Origin: an uncultured Erysipelotrichaceae bacterium
GTDB lineage: Bacteria; Bacillota_I; Bacilli_A; Erysipelotrichales; Erysipelotrichaceae
Direction: 5' to 3'
Assembly: GCA_902782955.1 (NCBI GenBank)
Contig: CACZPD010000143.1
Location: 1-9,168, forward strand
Length of the DNA: 9,168 nucleotides
Shown here: in pieces, positions 7,021 through 9,168 of the stretch
How the letters are laid out: every line of letters begins with the position of its first letter
Position numbering within the stretch: position 1 is the first letter of the stretch
Program-made: the position numbers and the translations under genes
Notes under the pieces: generated by a model
Database searches by the model: none
What the model was told of the DNA's origin: nothing
What the model saw: only the letters and a program-made list of their open reading frames with translations

Positions 7021-7050
7021 CAATCAGACTTTTATGTCCGGATTGTTTTT
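7021..7050 (+). other. Leader hairpin with T run before the LeuA-like gene
   Basis: CAATC (7021-7025) pairs with GATTG (7041-7045), and GAC (7027-7029) with GTC (7036-7038), around a TTTTAT loop with a small internal bulge. Five T (7046-7050) follow directly. It could be a weak attenuator or a stabilising 5' stem; the broken stem makes either role tentative. Confidence 0.3.
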
Positions 7051-7064
7051 CTTATTACACAGAC

Positions 7065-7071
7065 GGGAGGA
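7065..7071 (+). promoter_or_regulatory. RBS that decides the LeuA-like start
   Basis: GGGAGGA with 7 nt to ATG 7079 is close to ideal. It selects this start over the in-frame upstream ATG at 6950, which would add 43 mostly hydrophobic residues translated through the terminator T tract. Confidence 0.75.
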
Positions 7072-7078
7072 AAGATTC

Positions 7079-8488
7079 ATGAGAACGATCAAAATCAGCG
7101 ATGTAACACTCAAACAGGCAAATGCCTCAGTATTGTCATTTCGGGAAAAAATCGAGCTTGTGAAACTAATGGACAAGATCTGCGCGGATGTCATCGAACT
7201 GGGTCCGATCGAAAAGGAAAAGGCAGACAGTCTTTTTATCAAATCTGTCTGTGAAACAGTAAAAGACAGTGTGATCAGTGTGGATGCGGAACCGGATCAG
7301 GATAAGATCGGGAAAGTATGGGAGGCGCTGCAGAATGCAGTAAAACCGCGGATCAATATCGTGGTTCCGGCGTCTCTGGTCCAGATGGAATATCTGTTTC
7401 ATAAAAAACCGGAAGCGCTGCTGAAGGAAACTGCTGAAGCAGTCGCTTTCGCAGCAGGTTTGACCAAAGATGTTTCCGTTACAGCAAATGATGCCACAAG
7501 AGGGGACAGGGAGTTCCTTTATGAGCTTCTCGAAAGATCCATTGAAGCTGGTGCTTCGTCCGTATCCGTATGCGATACAGCCGGAAGCATGTTCCCGGAT
7601 GAAGCTGCTGCTTTTATCCGTGACCTGAAGGAACATGTACCGTCCCTTGATAAAACACCGCTCGGCATCTTCTGCAGCGATGACATAGCCCTGGCAGATG
7701 CCTGCTCACTGAGCGCTGCGATCGCAGGCGCGGATGAGATCAAGACGTCCCTGTTCACGGACGGAAACGCTTCCCTGAAAAATCTTGCCGGAATGCTGGC
7801 TAAAAAAGGATCGGAATATGATATCCAGGCCGGTATCCGCACAGTAGAACTGAAACGCGTATGCGACCAGGCGGACCGTATCTTTACATCTGTACGCAAA
7901 AAGACGACACCGTTTGACACAGGTGTGCGTGAACGAGACAATACAGAACGGAATTTCACCGTGAATGATACCCTCCAGACGATCATCGGGGAGACTAAAA
8001 AACTCGGTTATGACCTGACGGAAGAAGACCAGGTAAGGGTCTATACAGAATTCTTAAGGACAGCGGAGAAAAAACAGGTCTCCTTAAAGGAGATCGATGC
8101 CATTGTGGCTTCCGCAGCCCTGCAGGTTCCGTCTGTATATACGATCGATGATTTTATTATCAATTCATGCGGTCAGTTCTCCGCTACCGCACATATCCGT
8201 CTTCTGAAAAACGGCGAGATCGCTGAGAGCGTAGCGCTTGGCGACGGTCCCGTAGATGCTGCATTCCTTGCAATCGAACAGATCGTCGGAAGACATTATG
8301 AACTGGATGACTTCCAGATCCAGGCTGTTACGGAAGGCCGTGAAGCCATGGGTGAAACGATCGTCAGACTGCGCGCCGGCGGCAAAGTCTATGCCGGCAG
8401 GGGTCTTTCCACCGATATTATACGTTCCAGTATCAGCGCATATATCAATGCCCTGAACAAGATCGTATATGAGGAGGAGAACGAATGA
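7079..8488 (+). CDS. 2-isopropylmalate-synthase-like protein with degenerate active site and intact LeuA allosteric domain
   Basis: A 469-residue protein with a LeuA-like layout: an HMGL/IPMS-type TIM barrel (about 1-270) and a C-terminal LeuA dimer/allosteric domain (about 350-465). The barrel scaffold is clear from NDATRGDREFL (137-147), AGASSVSVCDTAG (157-169), FPDEAA and IAGADEIKTS (215-224). The catalytic positions are changed. The DTTLRDGEQ motif reads DVTLKQANA (8-16), so the Arg-Asp pair is Lys12-Gln13, and HxHND reads FCSDD (198-202), so both His metal ligands are missing. The GERAGN motif is also unrecognisable. In contrast, GDGPVDAAF (388-396), AVTEGREAMGE and GRGLSTDIIRSSISAYINALNKI (440-462) are very well preserved. 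It is therefore unlikely to make isopropylmalate by the normal Zn-dependent route. A sensing, scaffolding or altered-chemistry role is inferred. TTPFDTG (276-282) recalls the central linker. The stop overlaps the next start (ATGA, 8485-8488). Confidence 0.8.
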   Translation: MRTIKISDVTLKQANASVLSFREKIELVKLMDKICADVIELGPIEKEKADSLFIKSVCETVKDSVISVDAEPDQDKIGKVWEALQNAVKPRINIVVPASLVQMEYLFHKKPEALLKETAEAVAFAAGLTKDVSVTANDATRGDREFLYELLERSIEAGASSVSVCDTAGSMFPDEAAAFIRDLKEHVPSLDKTPLGIFCSDDIALADACSLSAAIAGADEIKTSLFTDGNASLKNLAGMLAKKGSEYDIQAGIRTVELKRVCDQADRIFTSVRKKTTPFDTGVRERDNTERNFTVNDTLQTIIGETKKLGYDLTEEDQVRVYTEFLRTAEKKQVSLKEIDAIVASAALQVPSVYTIDDFIINSCGQFSATAHIRLLKNGEIAESVALGDGPVDAAFLAIEQIVGRHYELDDFQIQAVTEGREAMGETIVRLRAGGKVYAGRGLSTDIIRSSISAYINALNKIVYEEENE

Positions 8489-9168
8489 AACTCTCATTTT
8501 CGACAAGAGGATGGTCTGAACTGTCCTATGAAGAAACAGTAAACATTGCTTCCGAAATGCATTTCGGCGGTTTCGAACTGTATGATCTTTTCAAACGGCC
8601 GGAATTGTTTGAAAAAGGACAGCCGCTGCATAAATACGCAATGACTGCTTCGATGCGGAGTCTGAAAGATCTCGGTCTGGAAATACCGAATCTGGATACG
8701 TCACTTGATCTCGGGAAGGACGGTTCCCTGGATAAGATACTCTGGACCATCGATCTTGCGAAGAACATGCGCGTTCCGTATGTCTCCGCGGAAGTGATGA
8801 CCGGCAGTGAAGATGTGATCTGGCCGGCGCTTGCGGAGATCATCAGGGCCGCAAGGGAAGCAGGTATCACTTTCCTGATCAAAACACGCGGCATTTTCGT
8901 GGATACAGGCAGGCTCCAGAAACTCCTGGACCAGTTCGCGGATGATACGCTCGGTGTACTCTGGGATATGCATCATCCATATCTGGATCATAACGAAACG
9001 CCTGATGAGACGATCCGCAACCTCGGAGGGTATGTCAAACTTGTGCATATCCGGGATATCAGCGAAGAAGACAATTCCTATACGATCATCGGTGAAGGCA
9101 AACTGCCGATCCGTGAAATGATGGAAGCATTGTCTTCCATTGACTACGATGGATTCGTTTCACTGGAA
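8485..9168 (+). CDS. Xylose-isomerase-like TIM barrel (sugar phosphate isomerase/epimerase family), truncated by window edge
   Basis: The reading frame is open from ATG 8485 to the right edge (228 codons) and continues beyond. A GAGGAGGAG site just upstream and the ATGA overlap show tight coupling to the LeuA-like gene. The fold is the AP-endonuclease-2/xylose-isomerase barrel: KLSFSTRGW at strand one, FGGFELYDLF (27-36), PYVSAEV (98-104), LIKTRG (131-136), GVLWDMHHPY (157-166), KLVHIRD (185-191), GEGKLPI (203-209) and YDGFVSLE (221-228). Of the usual four metal ligands, Asp161, His188 and Glu228 are in place, but the position normally held by Glu (LxE) in strand five is Lys133. Either the metal site is altered or the enzyme works differently. 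The substrate cannot be inferred. Because only the barrel is visible, a fused C-terminal domain past the edge cannot be excluded. Confidence 0.8.
   Translation, partial: MKLSFSTRGWSELSYEETVNIASEMHFGGFELYDLFKRPELFEKGQPLHKYAMTASMRSLKDLGLEIPNLDTSLDLGKDGSLDKILWTIDLAKNMRVPYVSAEVMTGSEDVIWPALAEIIRAAREAGITFLIKTRGIFVDTGRLQKLLDQFADDTLGVLWDMHHPYLDHNETPDETIRNLGGYVKLVHIRDISEEDNSYTIIGEGKLPIREMMEALSSIDYDGFVSLE

Noticed and set aside
6950..7078. In-frame N-terminal extension of the LeuA-like gene starting at ATG 6950 (43 extra residues, very hydrophobic: IFLFFFVIP).
   Set aside because: It would be read through the terminator stem and T tract, the hydrophobicity comes from the poly-T, and a near-ideal GGGAGGA site precedes ATG 7079, where similarity to the family begins.
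7166..7986. Long minus-strand open frames (about 155 codons each) opposite the LeuA-like gene.
   Set aside because: They mirror a well-supported plus-strand coding frame, lack ribosome binding sites and show no known domain.
1..9168. Search for CRISPR repeats, insertion sequences, tRNAs, integrase or toxin-antitoxin pairs.
   Set aside because: No repeated spaced units, transposase motifs, cloverleaf sequences or attachment-site duplications were noticed by eye; the small ParB-like gene has no partner resembling a toxin or antitoxin.

Overview
The window looks like a chromosomal segment of a low-to-mid GC Gram-positive bacterium (Bacillota). The signs are strong AGGAGG-type ribosome binding sites, tightly packed ATGA-overlapping genes, a UPF0371 (DUF1846) protein, an Mbeg1-like hydrolase and a membrane-anchored glucosaminidase with a Listeria-Bacteroides (InlB B) repeat. 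The glucosaminidase's N-terminal architecture resembles proteins I associate with gut and oral Erysipelotrichia. That placement is inference, not proof. I see no mobile element, tRNA, rRNA or CRISPR array, and no gene-free stretch longer than about 125 bases.

Layout. (1) 1-666, minus strand: the N-terminal 222 residues of a UPF0371 protein, running off the left edge. (2) 667-750: a short divergent promoter region. (3) 751-6953, plus strand: six closely packed genes that probably form one transcription unit. They encode a Nudix hydrolase, a protein with a papain/C39-like cysteine hydrolase signature, a large secreted membrane-anchored glucosaminidase, a small stand-alone ParB-like domain protein, the RluB-type rRNA pseudouridine synthase and an Mbeg1-like alpha/beta hydrolase. 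Spacings are 4 nt overlap, 22 nt, 11 nt overlap, 1 nt and 27 nt. A long A/T-rich hairpin with a ten-T tract (6940-6996) ends the unit. (4) 6997-7078: a leader with a second weak hairpin plus T run. (5) 7079-9168, plus strand: a second unit of two genes overlapping by ATGA. The first encodes a 2-isopropylmalate-synthase-like protein and the second a xylose-isomerase-like TIM barrel that runs off the right edge.

Most interesting region. The last two genes form a coupled pair whose TIM barrels both look altered at the active site. The LeuA-like protein keeps the scaffold and a very well conserved C-terminal LeuA allosteric domain, but lacks the Arg-Asp pair and the His-x-His metal ligands of real isopropylmalate synthases. 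Its partner has a lysine where sugar isomerases/epimerases of this fold usually carry a metal-binding glutamate. I read this as a candidate undescribed module in which LeuA-type machinery has been repurposed for sensing, scaffolding or a metal-independent reaction. The cysteine-hydrolase-like protein (1152-2027) is the second best candidate for something uncharacterised.

How the genes may work together. The six-gene unit mixes housekeeping RNA modification (RluB), nucleotide clean-up (Nudix) and cell-surface functions (glucosaminidase). No single pathway joins them, so co-transcription is better supported than shared function.
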